A stretch of DNA of 64,000 nt, taken from positions 45,275,124 to 45,339,123 of the forward strand of contig OY757016.1 in the NCBI GenBank assembly GCA_963580285.1, given 5' to 3'. The DNA is from Lucinisca nassula (taxonomy: Eukaryota; Mollusca; Bivalvia; Lucinida; Lucinidae). The first letter of the stretch is position 1; the number at the start of each line of letters is the position of its first letter. Made by a program: the position numbers and the translations under genes. The notes under the pieces are model-generated. The model made no database searches and was not told the origin of the DNA. It worked only from the letters and a program-made list of their open reading frames with translations. This document shows positions 52,135-63,358 of this stretch, one piece after another.

Positions 52135-52528
52135 ACAGGAACTCATTTTTTATTTTTATTTGCCTTCACTGCAGCTGGTGTTGTGCCGTGTGGCGGCCGT
52201 AAAAAGTCTCCCCGTACATCAACCATAGTGCAGTTTATATTTTACTTTTAGTCCTTTGAGATCAGCGTGAATATTCTGATTAATCAGAAATAAATTATTG
52301 GTTTAGACTCATATTCTAGACAGGTTTTTAATTATTTGGACCCCATTTTGATTTATATCAGCCTATTCGAAATTCACAAAATTGCAGTATGTTTCCTCTG
52401 GCTTTCTTTGCCGGATCATTACAGGGTCACTGATGAGGCTTTATTAGCCGAAACTACGTAGTATGGCCCATCTTCGTTCTTATGAATATTTTCATTGTTC
52501 TTAAAGGAACTCATTTTTGATTTTTATT
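52135..52528 (+). mobile_element. Hammerhead-bearing retroelement (retrozyme-like)
   Basis: GGAACTCATTTTTTATTTTT and GGAACTCATTTTTGATTTTT begin 23 bp direct repeats at 52138-52160 and 52506-52528, so the monomer is about 368 bp and the copy is slightly more than one unit. ATAT (52131-52134 and 52529-52532) is the target duplication. The order CTTCACTGCAGCTGGTGT, GTGTGGCGGCCGTAAAAAG, hammerhead matches the 18.5 kb copy. Noncoding. Confidence 0.85.
52424..52469 (+). ncRNA. Hammerhead ribozyme, type I
   Basis: Stem I GGGTCA (52424-52429), core CTGATGA (52430-52436), stem II GGCT/AGCC with loop TTATT, core GAAA (52450-52453), loopless stem III CTAC/GTAG plus the A-T pair, cleavage triplet GTA with the cut after 52463, and stem I return TGGCCC (52464-52469). 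Five of six stem I pairs are Watson-Crick and one is U-G. Every conserved core base is present, so self-cleavage of the transcript is expected. Confidence 0.92.
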
Positions 52529-52929
52529 ATATGTAAGCAGTTAACCAGTACAGTGCGCATTCTTTCGCCAGAAACTGACAACTGCCCTTCTTGAATCAGC
52601 AGAAGGGAGAGAAAGACTGTAGAAAAGATTTAATGATCAATCTCCATGAAAGAATGTTGCCAACTCCGGCAGGTATCAAACCCGCGTCCTCCTGATCACC
52701 AGTCAGACGCGCATCCGACTGAGCTACCGAGGCCAGCATTTCCTGATCTGAGTTACCCTGAAAAACTGTTTGTCTAGCATACAAAATAAGAGTACAAGAC
52801 ATAATAAATTTTGTGCACGGTAAAGGAGTATCTTATTCTGTCTATCTCACCCTTCTTATACCACCTACTGTACACTGTTTGCATTGAGGTAAGTGACAAA
52901 TATGCAACTGAAAATTTGCATACAATGCA

Positions 52930-53128
52930 TTAACCCTGAATCTCCCTCATATATATATATAAGGAGTCCATTTCAAAATTTGGGGGTGTCAGGTAATGTT
53001 ATCTTTAAAACTGATTTGGAAAATGGTTGAACTTTTTGCAAACAGTGTAGGCCCTGATCAGACGCCGCATTCTGCCTGTACTGTTTGCCAAATACCCGTT
53101 TTGGGGTTTCTGGTACCAAATGGGTTAA
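52930..53128 (-). mobile_element. piggyBac-like MITE, family E1
   Basis: TTAACCCTGAATCTCC and GGTACCAAATGGGTTAA with TTAA edges. Part of the right inner stem is deleted (GACGCCGCATTCTGCCTGT). Confidence 0.8.
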
Positions 53129-53324
53129 AACCTGCATCCCCAAAATTTGCATTTAATGCATTAAAAGCCCTTCAAGTTTCAACACTATCGGCTTTTGTTG
53201 TCTTTTCAATTTTGATTTATGGTGAGATCTGCATTTCAATACCTTTTCACTACCAATTTATAGCATTTAACATGCCATTTGCCTTGGCAACACAATGACA
53301 ATACATGTATTAAAATACAAGACA

Positions 53325-53595
53325 TTACGATAACACACCCGTGCGTTTTTTCACATAGATCTTCAAAATGGCTACTTTTCTGATGAAAATTTATGGTAGT
53401 ATTCTTATTTCTACTCCTAACATAGGTTGTGGGTGCTCGTTAAAACTGCCTCATTGAGGCTGTTCTAACGAATACCCACAACTTATGTCTTGGAGCAGAA
53501 ATAAGAAAAATAATGTATATCCCAGTAAACCCCAGTTTCTCTATATAAAGTGGGGGTTAGGGGGTGTTCATTTCACGGACTTGTTCATGTGATAT
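53325..53595 (-). mobile_element. MITE family C, complete
   Basis: CATTACGATAACACACCCGT to CTTGTTCATGTGATA; core CATAGGTTGTGGGTGCTCG / ACCCACAACTTATG. Confidence 0.8.
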
Positions 53596-53601
53596 AATAA
53601 A

Positions 53602-53880
53602 TAAATAAAACAAGAAAAAGTGTCCATAGGACATGGATGCCTCTCTTCCCCCCCCCCCCCCCCCCCCCCCCCCCCAAATGCCATTCATAAAAAATATTAC
53701 AAATGTACTTCAAATCAATCAAAAAATATATGCATCAAGGGCAGATAATTCAAAAACCAAAAATGCAAGAGTTGGACACGATGTCGGGATGGACGAACTG
53801 ACGAACGAACGAACGGATGGACAGGGGTAAAACTTAATGCCCTTTCGTTTTTCTTCGAATAGGCGGGGGCATAAAAAAAG
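53602..53880 (+). mobile_element. Family O element with poly-C tract
   Basis: ACAAGAAAAAGTGTCCATAG, a C run of about 35 bases (53648-53675), GGACGAACTGACGAACGAAC and the GGCGGGGGCATAAAAAAAG end. The small 'proline-rich' frame is the poly-C tract. Confidence 0.55.
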
Positions 53881-54464
53881 TTAGGGTCTGCAGGATCTGT
53901 ATGGATATTATATAGCCTTTATCAACACCCACGGGATGACCATGTTGAGCCGAAACTGGGCCAGGGTTCGACATTAACCCAAGACGGATGGACACTGTCT
54001 AGTGGAAACCTGGTCAGGTCTAGCAAGGTCAGTGGCTGGCTGGTCCGAATGGTCCAGTTGAAAATCTGCCACCAAAGTTATTAAAATCCCTATTTTTAAC
54101 ATTTATCATAAAATTAGTTTAAGTTGTGTTTTCAGTTTGTTGCAGAAGATTTTTTTACCTTCTCTGTAGATAAATAATAATAGAAATAATCTGATTACGG
54201 CAGATCTAATGTACATTTATCACTTCAGTATGAGTTTCATTATTTCTTCGGTCCAGCTGAACTTAGAACAGGTCCACTGTATCCCAAGAGTTACAGGACC
54301 ACCTTGTCCACTTATTAAAAAGTTTATGTTGAACCCTGTGGGCTTATATAATTAGCCTTGGTTTGGATCATTTTGGGTATCCCTCAAGTTGGAAACATCA
54401 ATATTAATCGATACCATGCTCCTGAAAGTTTCTTATAATCTGCACCTATATATGAAAAGGCTAT

Positions 54465-54659
54465 AAACCTTTATCCTGCTGAATAAATTGATTTAGCCAA
54501 ATCCATTTCTGACTATCAACCAATCAAATTACTTGATATGATGTATTCGCTCAATTCATTAGGTGAGTGACAGTGAATAGAACCTGATCAGAGACATCTG
54601 ACCTGGATCTACACCTTTGCAAAGGTAGGGGTTGTCATGTTTACCAGGATTTGGGTTAA
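54465..54659 (+). mobile_element. Family E2 MITE
   Basis: CTTTATCCTGCTGAATAAAT, AGCCAAATCCATTTCTGAC, a shortened hairpin and TTACCAGGATTTGGGTTAA. Confidence 0.75.
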
Positions 54660-54671
54660 AATAATCAGTTG

Positions 54672-54948
54672 TTAACCCAATTAATCGATGCGGGAAACCC
54701 CTAAAGGGGTACCTTGGCAAGATCAGACGCTGCCAAATGCGGCGTCTGATCAGGGCCTACACTATTTGCTAACAAAATTTTCCATCAAAAATCCAATAAA
54801 TTATAGGCAGAACACGGCATCTGATCAGGGCCTACACTATTTGCTAACAGAATTTTACATCAAAAATAGGATAAAAACAAAATAAATTATAGGACACCCC
54901 TTGTATGACAAATGGACTTGTATGACAGCAATGGAAGTAATGGGTTAA
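54672..54948 (+). mobile_element. piggyBac-like MITE, family E1
   Basis: TTAACCCAATTAATCGATGC and AATGGAAGTAATGGGTTAA with TTAA edges. The segment ATTTGCTAACA.AATTTT.CATCAAAAAT plus half a hairpin is present twice (about 54767-54800 and 54828-54862). Confidence 0.8.
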
Positions 54949-55150
54949 CAATGACCATATTGTGAAACTCACCAAACCTCACTGAAGCTACAGTAACTCT
55001 GTTCTCTGGTGTTCTCATCAAACTATGAATCTAATGTGCCAAAAATATTCCAAAATTCCTACAAATAAACATTAACTTTAGTCACATGAACAGCTGTGCT
55101 CACTCTTTTTCAAACCCCTGAACAAGCACATAGAATGAAATGAATGAATG

Positions 55151-55328
55151 GTTAGCCCTTATTCTTCTGAATAAATGAATTATGTCACACCCATATCTGA
55201 CAGTCAACCAATCAAAATCCTTGATAAAATCTTTCATTTCAATTTGCAAATTAATTGACACTGTATATCTCGATCAGAATTTAAGCCATCTGATCTTGAT
55301 CTACACTGTTTGCAATGGTAAACCATGA
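55151..55328 (+). mobile_element. Family E2 MITE, truncated by element H
   Basis: TTAGCCCTTATTCTTCTG, GTCACACCCATATCTGAC, CAACCAATCAAAATCC, a worn hairpin and GCAATGGTAAACCATGAC. The right end is lost where H starts. Confidence 0.7.
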
Positions 55329-58021
55329 CAAGAGGACCATGATGGCCCTGGGTCGCTCACCAGATCCATAGTGTAACAAGTGGGCCCCAGTGAGAGCCAT
55401 TATTGGCCCCAGGGCTTTAATGTGCATAATGTTGAGGGAGGTCTTAAAGGTGAAGCTTCATACCAAACATCAACAAAGGCTATAATTTGAACAATCTTGG
55501 CAAAGGTCCACTAGATGAAGCTACACATCAAATATCAAAGACCTGGGCCTTGTGGTTTCAGAGAAGAAGATTTTTTTTTTAAGATTTTCCCTACATAAGC
55601 CTATGCAAAACCAAATGGCCCAGGGGCTATATAAATCTATGTAAAACCAAAGGGCCCCGGGGTGGGGGCATTTGTGGCCCCAGGGCTATAATCTGAACAA
55701 CCTTGGTAGAGGTCCATTAGATGAAGCTTCATACCAAATTTCAAAGTCCTGGGCCTTGTGGTTTCAGAGAAGAAGATTTTTAAAGATTATCCCTATATAA
55801 GCCTATGTGAAACAAAAGGGCCCCGGGGCGGGGCCACTTTTGGCCCCAGCACTATAATTTGAATCATCTTGGTAGGGGTCCTTTAGAAGAAGCTTCATAC
55901 CAAATATAAAAGACCTAGGACTTGTGGTTTCAGAGAAGAAGATTTTTAAAGATTTTCCTAATACAAGTCTATGTAAAACCAAAAATGCCCCGGAGCAGGG
56001 GCATTTTTGGCCCAAGGGCTATAATTTGATAAATTGAACAATCTTGGTAGGGGTCCACTAGATGAAGCTTCATACCAAATATCAAAGTCCTGGGCCTTGT
56101 GGTTTCAGAGAAGAAGATTTTTAAAGATTTTCCCTATATAAGCCTATGTAAAACCAAAGGGCCCCGGGCGGGGGCATTTTTTGCCCCAGCACTATAATTT
56201 GAACAATCTTGGTAGGGGTCAACTAGATGAAGCTTCATACCAAATATCAAAGTCCTGGGCCTTGCGGTTTCAGAGGAGAAGATTTTTAAAGATTTTCCCT
56301 ATATAAGCCTATGTAAAACCAAAGGGCCCCAGGGCGGGGACATTTTTGGCCTCAGCACTATAATTTAAATAATCTTGTTAGGGGTCCTTTGGATGAAGCT
56401 TCATACCAAATATAAAAGACCTAGGCCTTGTGGTTTCAGAGAAGAAGATTTTTAAAGATTTTCCCTATATAAGTCTACGTAAAACCAAAGGGCCCCGGGG
56501 CGGGGGCATTTTTGGCCCAAGGGCTATAATTTGAACAATCTTGGTAGAGGTCCATAAGTCCGATGAAGCTTCATACCAAATATCAAAGTCCTGGGCCTTG
56601 TGGTTTCAGAGAAGAAGATTTTTAAAGATTTTCCCTATATAAGCCTATGTAAAACCAAAGGGCCCCGGGGCGGGGGCATTTTTGGCCTCAGCACTATAAT
56701 TTGAACAATCTTGGTAGGGGTCCACTAGATGAAGCTTCATACCAAATATCAAAGTCCTGGGCCTTGTGGTTTCAGAGAAGAAGATTTTTAAAGATTTTCC
56801 CTATATAAGCCTATGTGAAACCAAAGGGCCCCGGGGCAGGGGCATTTTTGGCCCCAGCACTATAATTTGAACAATCTTGGTAGGGGTCCACTAGATGAAG
56901 CTTCATACCAAATATCAAAAACCTGGGCCTTGTGGTTTCAGAGAAGAAGATTTTTTAAAGATTTTCCCTATATAAACCAATGTAAAACCAAAGGGCCCCG
57001 TGGTGGGGGCATTTTTTGTCCCAGCACTATAATTTGAACAATCTTGGTAGGGGTCCACTAGATGAAGCTTCATACCAAAAATCAAAGTCCTGGGCCTTGT
57101 GGTTTCAGAGAAGAAGATTTTTAAAGATTTTCCCTATATAAGCCTATGTAAAACCATAGGGCCCCAGGTGGGGGCATTTTTGGCCCCAGCACTATAATTT
57201 GAACAATCTTGGTAGGGGTCCACTAGATGAAGCTTCATACCAAATATCAAAGACCTGGGCCTTGTGGTTTCAGAGAAGAAGATTTTTAAAGATTTTCCCT
57301 ATATAACCCCAGAGAAAATTTAATCGAAATTTCAGTAAATTTCATTGAAATTTCACTGAAATCCTCATATTTTGGTGGATTTCACCCATTTGACCAAAAT
57401 TTGATGAAATTTCAATGAAATTTCAGTGAAGTTTCAACAAATTTCACTGACATATTCAAACTTTCAGTGAAACTTAATTTCAATGAAATTTCAATGAAAA
57501 TTCACTAAAATTTCAGGAGTATTCTTGCATAAATTTTGATCGTCTACAAAATTTAAGTGATAGTGAAATTTCAATGAAATTTCAGTATTTTTTCAATCAA
57601 ATGACCAATGCATTTTCTTCAGTTACAAAAGTTTTAATGTATATTAAAATAAAGAAAGCTTCTAAGGAAAATATTAGATAAGACTAATGCAAAGAAACAA
57701 TGTAAGAATGAAGCAAGAAAACATGCAACAACATACACCACAATTTTTCCCCCTTATACAGTTTTGGATAAAATACTTTTCACAGATGGACCCTAAAAAT
57801 GTACAGATCATACAGAAAAATTACCATTTCTTTTCTGTATAATCTATACATTGTAATTGGACACAACACTGCCACCCATTTACTAACACATTTCCTGCTT
57901 TGGACCCCTAAAACCGTGCTATAAAGTCCTCAGGTAGTGGAGTACATTAAAGTATCAGCATATCATCTTAAAAGCCTCAGAAGTTTGGACATACATATAG
58001 ACTGCTGTCACAGACTTAAAT

Positions 58022-58435
58022 TTTAACAAGATGTGTTTGTGAAACACAAACATGTCCCCAGGCAAAGGTCAATTTTTTTCTTATCCTAAGCCCTTGTCAC
58101 AAGGAACCTACATGCCAAATATGAAGGTTCTATCTGAAGGGGTCACAAGGAACCTACATGCCAAATATGAAGACTCGATCTATCTGAAACGGTTCAAAAG
58201 TTATGACCAATGTTTTTTCTTGTCACAAGGAACCTACATGCCAAATATAAAAGGTTCAAAAGTTATGACCAATGTTTTTCCTTTCAAGTAGGGAATCCAG
58301 ATGTTTGGCAAGACTAGCTTGTTTCGGCCTTAAAGTTATCCAGCAAACAGACAAGCCAACAAACAGACAGGGCAAAAACAATATGTCCCCGCTCTTGCTC
58401 TTGCTGCATGCATGAGGACATAAAAATGTGGACAT
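58022..58435 (+). mobile_element. Family O element with three 60 bp direct repeats
   Basis: ACAAGATGTGTTTGTGAAAC, hairpin TGTGTTTGTGAAACACAAACA, three copies of TCACAAGGAACCTACATGCC (58096, 58142, 58222) and a GAGGACATAAAAATG end. Confidence 0.5.
58311..58330 (-). ncRNA. Relic of a hammerhead 3' half
   Basis: Minus strand reads GGCCGAAAC then AAGCTAGTCTTGCC, matching stem II-GAAA-stem III-GTC of the other copies with changes in stem III. The CTGATGA half is not found. Not active. Confidence 0.4.
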
Positions 58436-58558
58436 AATAAAATTGCAGTTGGAACAGCAAAAAGTGAAGACCCTGATCAGAAACAGGCTGTTCTGAGTCT
58501 GCAATGTCGGCTAAGATTACTGTATACAGGTTTATATCAGAGTATCCTCTGTTTTGGG

Positions 58559-58866
58559 GCCGGACTCGGTAGCTCAGTCGGACGCGCGTCTGACTGTTGA
58601 TCACGAGGACGCGGGTTCGATACCTGCCTGGGTTGGCAACATTCTTTCGTGGAGATTGATTATGAAATCTTTTCTATGGTCATTCTCTCCCTTCCGCTGA
58701 TTCAAGAAGGGCAGTTGTCAGTTTCTGGCTAAAGAATGTGCACTGTACTGGTTAACCGCTGATGTATAAGTCTGCCCAGGAAAAGTGTGGACAGGTAAAC
58801 TGACCGGCTCATAAATGACCTAAATAGTGTTGACTGGACACTTAAACTCCAATACAAACAGACAAA
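58559..58866 (+). mobile_element. SINE-A, full length
   Basis: GGACTCGGTAGCTCAGTCGG A-box region and GGTTCGATACC B box, body TTCAAGAAGGGCAGTTGTC, tail AATACAAACAGACAAAA. Confidence 0.85.
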
Positions 58867-61800
58867 ACCCGCTGTTTTGGTAGTGACTTCCTAAAATTGT
58901 GATAAATTTACAAAGGAATTGCATTTAAAAGTGAATGCATCATAATTCAAGGCAATTGTTATGCATAATATCATCAAATTCCAAGCGAGGGCAGAAACCA
59001 ATGTAAATTTCCTGTACCCTGAAAGAACGCCTTTCAATAGAATTCAATTTCAATGGAAATTCACAAAAATTTAAATGAAATTTCAGTGAAATTTCAACAA
59101 TTTTCTAGCATCAGTAAAATTTCAAGGATTTTAATCAAATTTAGTATTTCATTTAAATTTTAGTACAGTTTTACAAAATTTCAGTCTTTGCATGTAATTT
59201 GTTGTTTCTTGAGTGAAATCTAGTTTTCATAGAATGTCTTTTCAACTAAAAAGTAATTTCATTCTATGACAAAGTATAAGAATGAATAGTTCAGGAAGTG
59301 CCACAATAAAAATTTGATGCCAACCCAATTATAAGAAAGTACCATAAGCTAAGGGACAAACAGGCAAGTTAATCAGCCCCTTTCTTTCCTACAAGGAATT
59401 ATACAACAACAAAAACTTGATGTTTAACATGCAGTGTTGTTTTGATAATAAGTGACACTGAAAATTATGAGTTTTAAAATTAAAATGAAATCTCACCAAA
59501 TCTCACTGAAATTTCACTGAAATTTTGGTGATGACGTCATTGATGATGACATCATTTCAATTGAATGATGGGAAAAACATGGCTGCCTTAGTATTGGAGG
59601 GATTTTCAAAGCAGTGCCAGAAAACTAATTGTCTGGTAATATCAGGATGACAAACATCACAGAACATTAGCTGATATAGTAAGTACACTTCAGGACACAG
59701 TTTGAAAAGGTGCTGTTTGAATTGGGCAGAAATGATGGCAGACACAGGTTAGCAGGTCAGCATGCGGATTTTGAAGGTCAAAAGTTTCTGGTCATTCAAT
59801 GTCTGTGTTAGATTAACAAACATGCTGAAAGGCCTTAGAAAACACAAGTTTGACAGAAAAAAGATAAATCAGACATAATTATATTTAATAAATTTTTTTT
59901 TTCTTCTTGTCCGAAAATTAATATGGTCATTCGAAATGGGTGGGGTACAGTGTGGCATGTAAACAGAGACTCTTGGCTGTTGTAATTGATATCATTATGT
60001 AACCATTTAGAGAAAAAAGTATTTGGGGGATGAATGAAGTTGTTCATTATATATATTTCTCATGCGAACTAATAGTAATTAAATCTGTGTATATCAAAAC
60101 ATAAATCAAGTACCATCAAAGGGGAAACAATTTTGAAATCTCATTGATATATCTGTGAAATGCTATTGAATATTTCCTAAAATTTCATTAAAATCTCTGT
60201 GAAATACTAACATACTTTCAGGAAAATTTCTCTGAGATTTCAACAAAATTTAGAGGTATTTTGCCCATTTCTTTCAATGAGATCTCTGCATTATTTTATT
60301 GAAATACTAACAAATTTTCACTGAAATTTGGTAATATTTTGCCCGATTCTTTCTGTGAGATTTCAGTGTTATTTGACTGAAATAACAGTGAAATTTCACC
60401 GAAAATCAGTAATATTTTATTGAAATACTAACAAATTTTCACTGAAATTTCCATGAGATTTTACTGAAATTCGGTAATATTTTGCCCGATTCTTTCACTG
60501 AGATTTCAGTGTTATTTGACTGAAATAACAGTGAAACTTCACTGAAAACCAGTATTATTTTATTGAAATACTAACAAATTTTCACTGAAATTTCTATAAG
60601 ATTTTGCTGAAATTTGGTAATATTTTGCCTGATTCTTTCACTGAGATTTCAGTGTTAATTGACTGAAATAACAGTGAAATTTCACTGAAATCTCAGTGTT
60701 ATTTCAGTGTTATTTTGCCCGATTCTTTCAATGAAATTTTACAGTTATTTCCATGAAATAACGCTAAAATCTCAGTGAAATTCCATTGTCATTTTCACCA
60801 GGGAAGCCAATGTAAAACCAAAGGGCCCCATGGCGGGGGCATTTTTTGTCCCAGCACTATAATTTGTACAATCTTGGTAGGGGTCCACTAGATGAAGCTT
60901 CATACCAAATATCAAAGTCCTGGGCCTTGTGGTTTCAGAGAAGAAGATTTTTAAAGATTTTCCCTATATAAGCCTATGTAAAACCAAAGGGCCCCGGGGC
61001 GGGGGCTTTTTTGGCCCCAGCACTATAATTTGAACAATCTTGGTAGGGGTCCACTAGATGAAGCTTCATACCAAATATCAAAGACCTGGGCCTTGTGGTT
61101 TCAGAGCAGAAGATTTTTAAAGATTTTCCCTATATAAGCCAATGTAAAACCAAAGGGCCCCGTGGCGGGGGCATTTTTTGTTCCAGCACTATAATTTGAA
61201 CAATCTTGGAAGGGGTCCACTCGATGAAGCTTCATACCAAATATCAAAGTCCTGGGCCTTGTAGTTTCAGAGAAGAAGATTTTTAAAGATTTTCCCTATA
61301 TAAGCCTGTGTAAAACCAAAGGGCCCCGGGTCGGGGGCATTTTTGGCCCCAGCACTATAATTTGAACAATCTTGGTAGGGGTCCACTAGATGAAGCTTCA
61401 TACCAAATAGCAAAGACCTGGGCCTTGTGGTTTCAGAGAAGAAGATTTTTAAAGATTTTCCCTATATAAGCCCATGTAAAACCAAAGGGCCCCGTGGCGG
61501 GGGCATTTTTTGTTCCAGCACTATAATTTGAACAATCTTGGAAGGGGTCCACTCGATGAAGCTTCATACCAAATATCAAAGTCCTTGGCCTTGTAGTTTC
61601 AGAGAAGAAGATTTTTAAAGATTTTCCCTATATAAGCCTGTGTAAAACCAAAGGGCCCCGGGGCGGGGGCATTTTTGGCCCCAGCACTATAATTTGAACA
61701 ATCTTGGTAGGGGTCCACTAGATGAAGCTTCATACCAAATATCAAAGACCTGGGCCTTGTGGTTTCAGAGAAGAAGATTTTTTAAGTTTTTGGTGAAAAA

Positions 61801-62156
61801 AATTCTATTTTTGGCTCCTGTGACCTAGATGTGCAACGGACCGGAACCATTTGAACAACTTTGAAAGGGGACCACCTAAGGATCATTCCTGTGAAGTTTG
61901 GTCAAAATCCAATCAGTGGTTTAGGAGGAGATGTCGTTTAAAGAAATTGTTTACGCACGGACGCACGCACGGACGCACGGACGGACGCACGACGGACGAC
62001 GGACAAAAAGTGATCCCAAAAGCTCACCTCGTCACTACGTGACGGTGAGCTAAAAAACCATAGGGTTATCAAGAGTTTCAACCCAGAAAACAGGTACTTT
62101 GGAGTTTAACAGCCTAGTCAACACTATTTTAGGTTATAATGACACTATTTTAGGTT

Positions 62157-62371
62157 ACATTACGATAACAAACACGTACATGATCATTTCTACACACCTT
62201 CAAAACAGCTTCTTTTCTGATGAAAATCAGTGATATTTGTCTTATTTTCACTGCAAATATAGGTTGTCGTGCACAACCTATGTTTACTAATGTATACCCC
62301 CATAACCCCAGTTTTCTCTATATAAAAAGGGGTTTAGTAGGGTATTCATTTCACAGACTTGTTCACATAAG
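62157..62371 (-). mobile_element. MITE family C, core reduced
   Basis: CATTACGATAACAAACACGT, ATATAGGTTGTCGTGCAC then ACAACCTATGTTTAC with the palindrome core deleted, CCAGTTTTCTCTATATAAA and ACAGACTTGTTCACAT. Confidence 0.75.
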
Positions 62372-62375
62372 TACC

Positions 62376-62578
62376 AGAAACCCCAAAACAGGTACAATGG
62401 CAAACAGCACAGGCCCAGATCAGACGCGGCAGAATGCGGCGTCTGATTGCAGGGCCTCCACTGTTTGCTAAAAGTTCAGTCATTTTCCAAATAAGAAAAC
62501 ACAACCTGACACCCCTTAATCTTGAAATGGACTCCTGCTATATTTAAGGAGGATGATTCCATTTGGTACAGGAAGTGT
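62376..62578 (+). mobile_element. Family E1 MITE
   Basis: GTACCAGAAACCCCAAAACAG, hairpin GGCAAACAGCACAGGCCC / GGGCCTCCACTGTTTGC with inner stem GACGCGGCAGAATGCGGCGTC, AACCTGACACCCCTTAATC and GATTCCATTTGGTACAGG. TTAA edges lost. Confidence 0.75.
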
Positions 62579-62799
62579 TATTGCCCAAATGCATGAGCCC
62601 AGTTTACATTTAACAGATCACCATCTTAATTTACACTATACTCTGACATCATGCAGACAAGAATTGCATGACAATAAATAGTGTAACCTCGTTTTCGTCC
62701 TTGGTCAGCAATAGTCACCTACACATTTCCTTGGACACTTTTTGGATCAGTCTCGGAGTGACATTATCTTTCAGGATGGAGTGGGGCAGGCAGGCAGGT

Positions 62800-62831
<32 letters not shown>

Positions 62832-62834
62832 GGT
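62800..62834 (+). repeat. (TG)n followed by poly-G
   Basis: TGTGTGTGTGTGTG then a run of about 17-20 G. Simple sequence; it creates two spurious glycine-rich frames. Confidence 0.85.
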
Positions 62835-63020
62835 GGAGTGGAGTGGAGGAGTGAGGGGAGTTCTGGTCTTCTGCAATCTGAGATTGATTTCAGAATTGGC
62901 ATTTTAAACATTTCAAATAAAATTTGATTGATGAAACTGAATATTTTTCAGTCATAATGAAAGCTGAAGCAAACAGAATCAATTTTTCACAATATTGAAA
63001 ATATATCAAAGTACTGGCAG

Positions 63021-63289
63021 TTGGCCCCCGCCGTGAAGAAATAGATGGGCTGCATGATGCTTCCATGCAGAGCTGAAACAGACCGCACATGAGTAATGGC
63101 AAATCGCTTAGAGAATCTATTAGCCTGCCCAGGCAAAGTGGTGAGAGTCGGATCGTTCATGCTTATAAACCCTTTTGGTTTCATTGGGCGGCAGTTTCAT
63201 TTCAGTGAGGGTCAAAAGTCCCACAAAATTTGAAGCAACGCCTCCAAAATGACCTATACAGTGTTGACGGGGCCCAAATCAAACAAACA
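63021..63289 (+). mobile_element. SINE-B with 10 bp target duplication
   Basis: TTGGCCCCCGCCGTGAAG to GGGGCCCAAATCAAACAAAC; AAAGTACTGG at 63008-63017 and 63290-63299. Confidence 0.82.
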
Positions 63290-63358
63290 AAAGTACTGGA
63301 AGCATAAGTGGGTTGATTGGACAGCATGCCCCTGGATATACCATATTTATGCAAAATA

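Larger units (their letters stand above)
52042..52737 (-). mobile_element. SINE-A split by the hammerhead retroelement
   Basis: Tail side 52042-52134 (TTTTGGAGTTTAACAGCCC to ACAGGCTTATAT), head side 52529-52737 (ATATGTAAGCAGTTAACC to GCTACCGAGGCC). The B-box complement is GGTATCAAACC. ATAT is repeated at the two junctions. Confidence 0.85.
57307..60803. mobile_element. 3.5 kb insertion with GAAATTTCA repeats
   Basis: Splits an H unit at CCTATATAA / AAGCCAATG. Ends CCCCAGAGAAAATT and complement CCCTGGTGAAAATG are weak inverted repeats, with at most a 2 bp (AA) duplication. Both edges are rich in TGAAATTTCA(C/G)TGAAATTT repeats (57320-57600, 59035-59210, 60130-60790). It carries an O-type element, a hammerhead relic and a SINE-A. 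No transposase was recognised. Confidence 0.55.
55329..62053 (+). mobile_element. Pearl/Helitron-like element H with 166 bp tandem array
   Basis: Left end ACAAGAGGACCATGATGGCC then TCGCTCACC. Next comes an array of units near 166 bp (GGGGGCATTTTTGGCCCC, AGCACTATAATTTGAACAAT, CTTGGTAGGGGTCCACTAGA, TGAAGCTTCATACCAAATAT, GTTTCAGAGAAGAAGATTT, TTCCCTATATAAGCCTATG). About ten units precede a 3.5 kb insertion and six follow it. The right end is unique, with a GGACGCACGGACG run and a hairpin GCTCACC...GGTGAGC (62022-62050) directly followed by TAA, so the element ends in CTAA. No coding. Ends and architecture fit HINE/pearl elements mobilised by Helitron-type enzymes. Confidence 0.7.

Noticed and set aside
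53935..53980. GGATGACC...GAGCCGAAACTGGGCC, hammerhead-like
   Set aside because: The CTGATGA box is not intact, and stem III with a cleavage triplet is missing. It could be a very old relic but cannot be supported.
3590..63290. TGATCA/GATC words as Dam-type sites
   Set aside because: They belong to the hairpin cassette and SINE sequences, and nothing links them to methylation.
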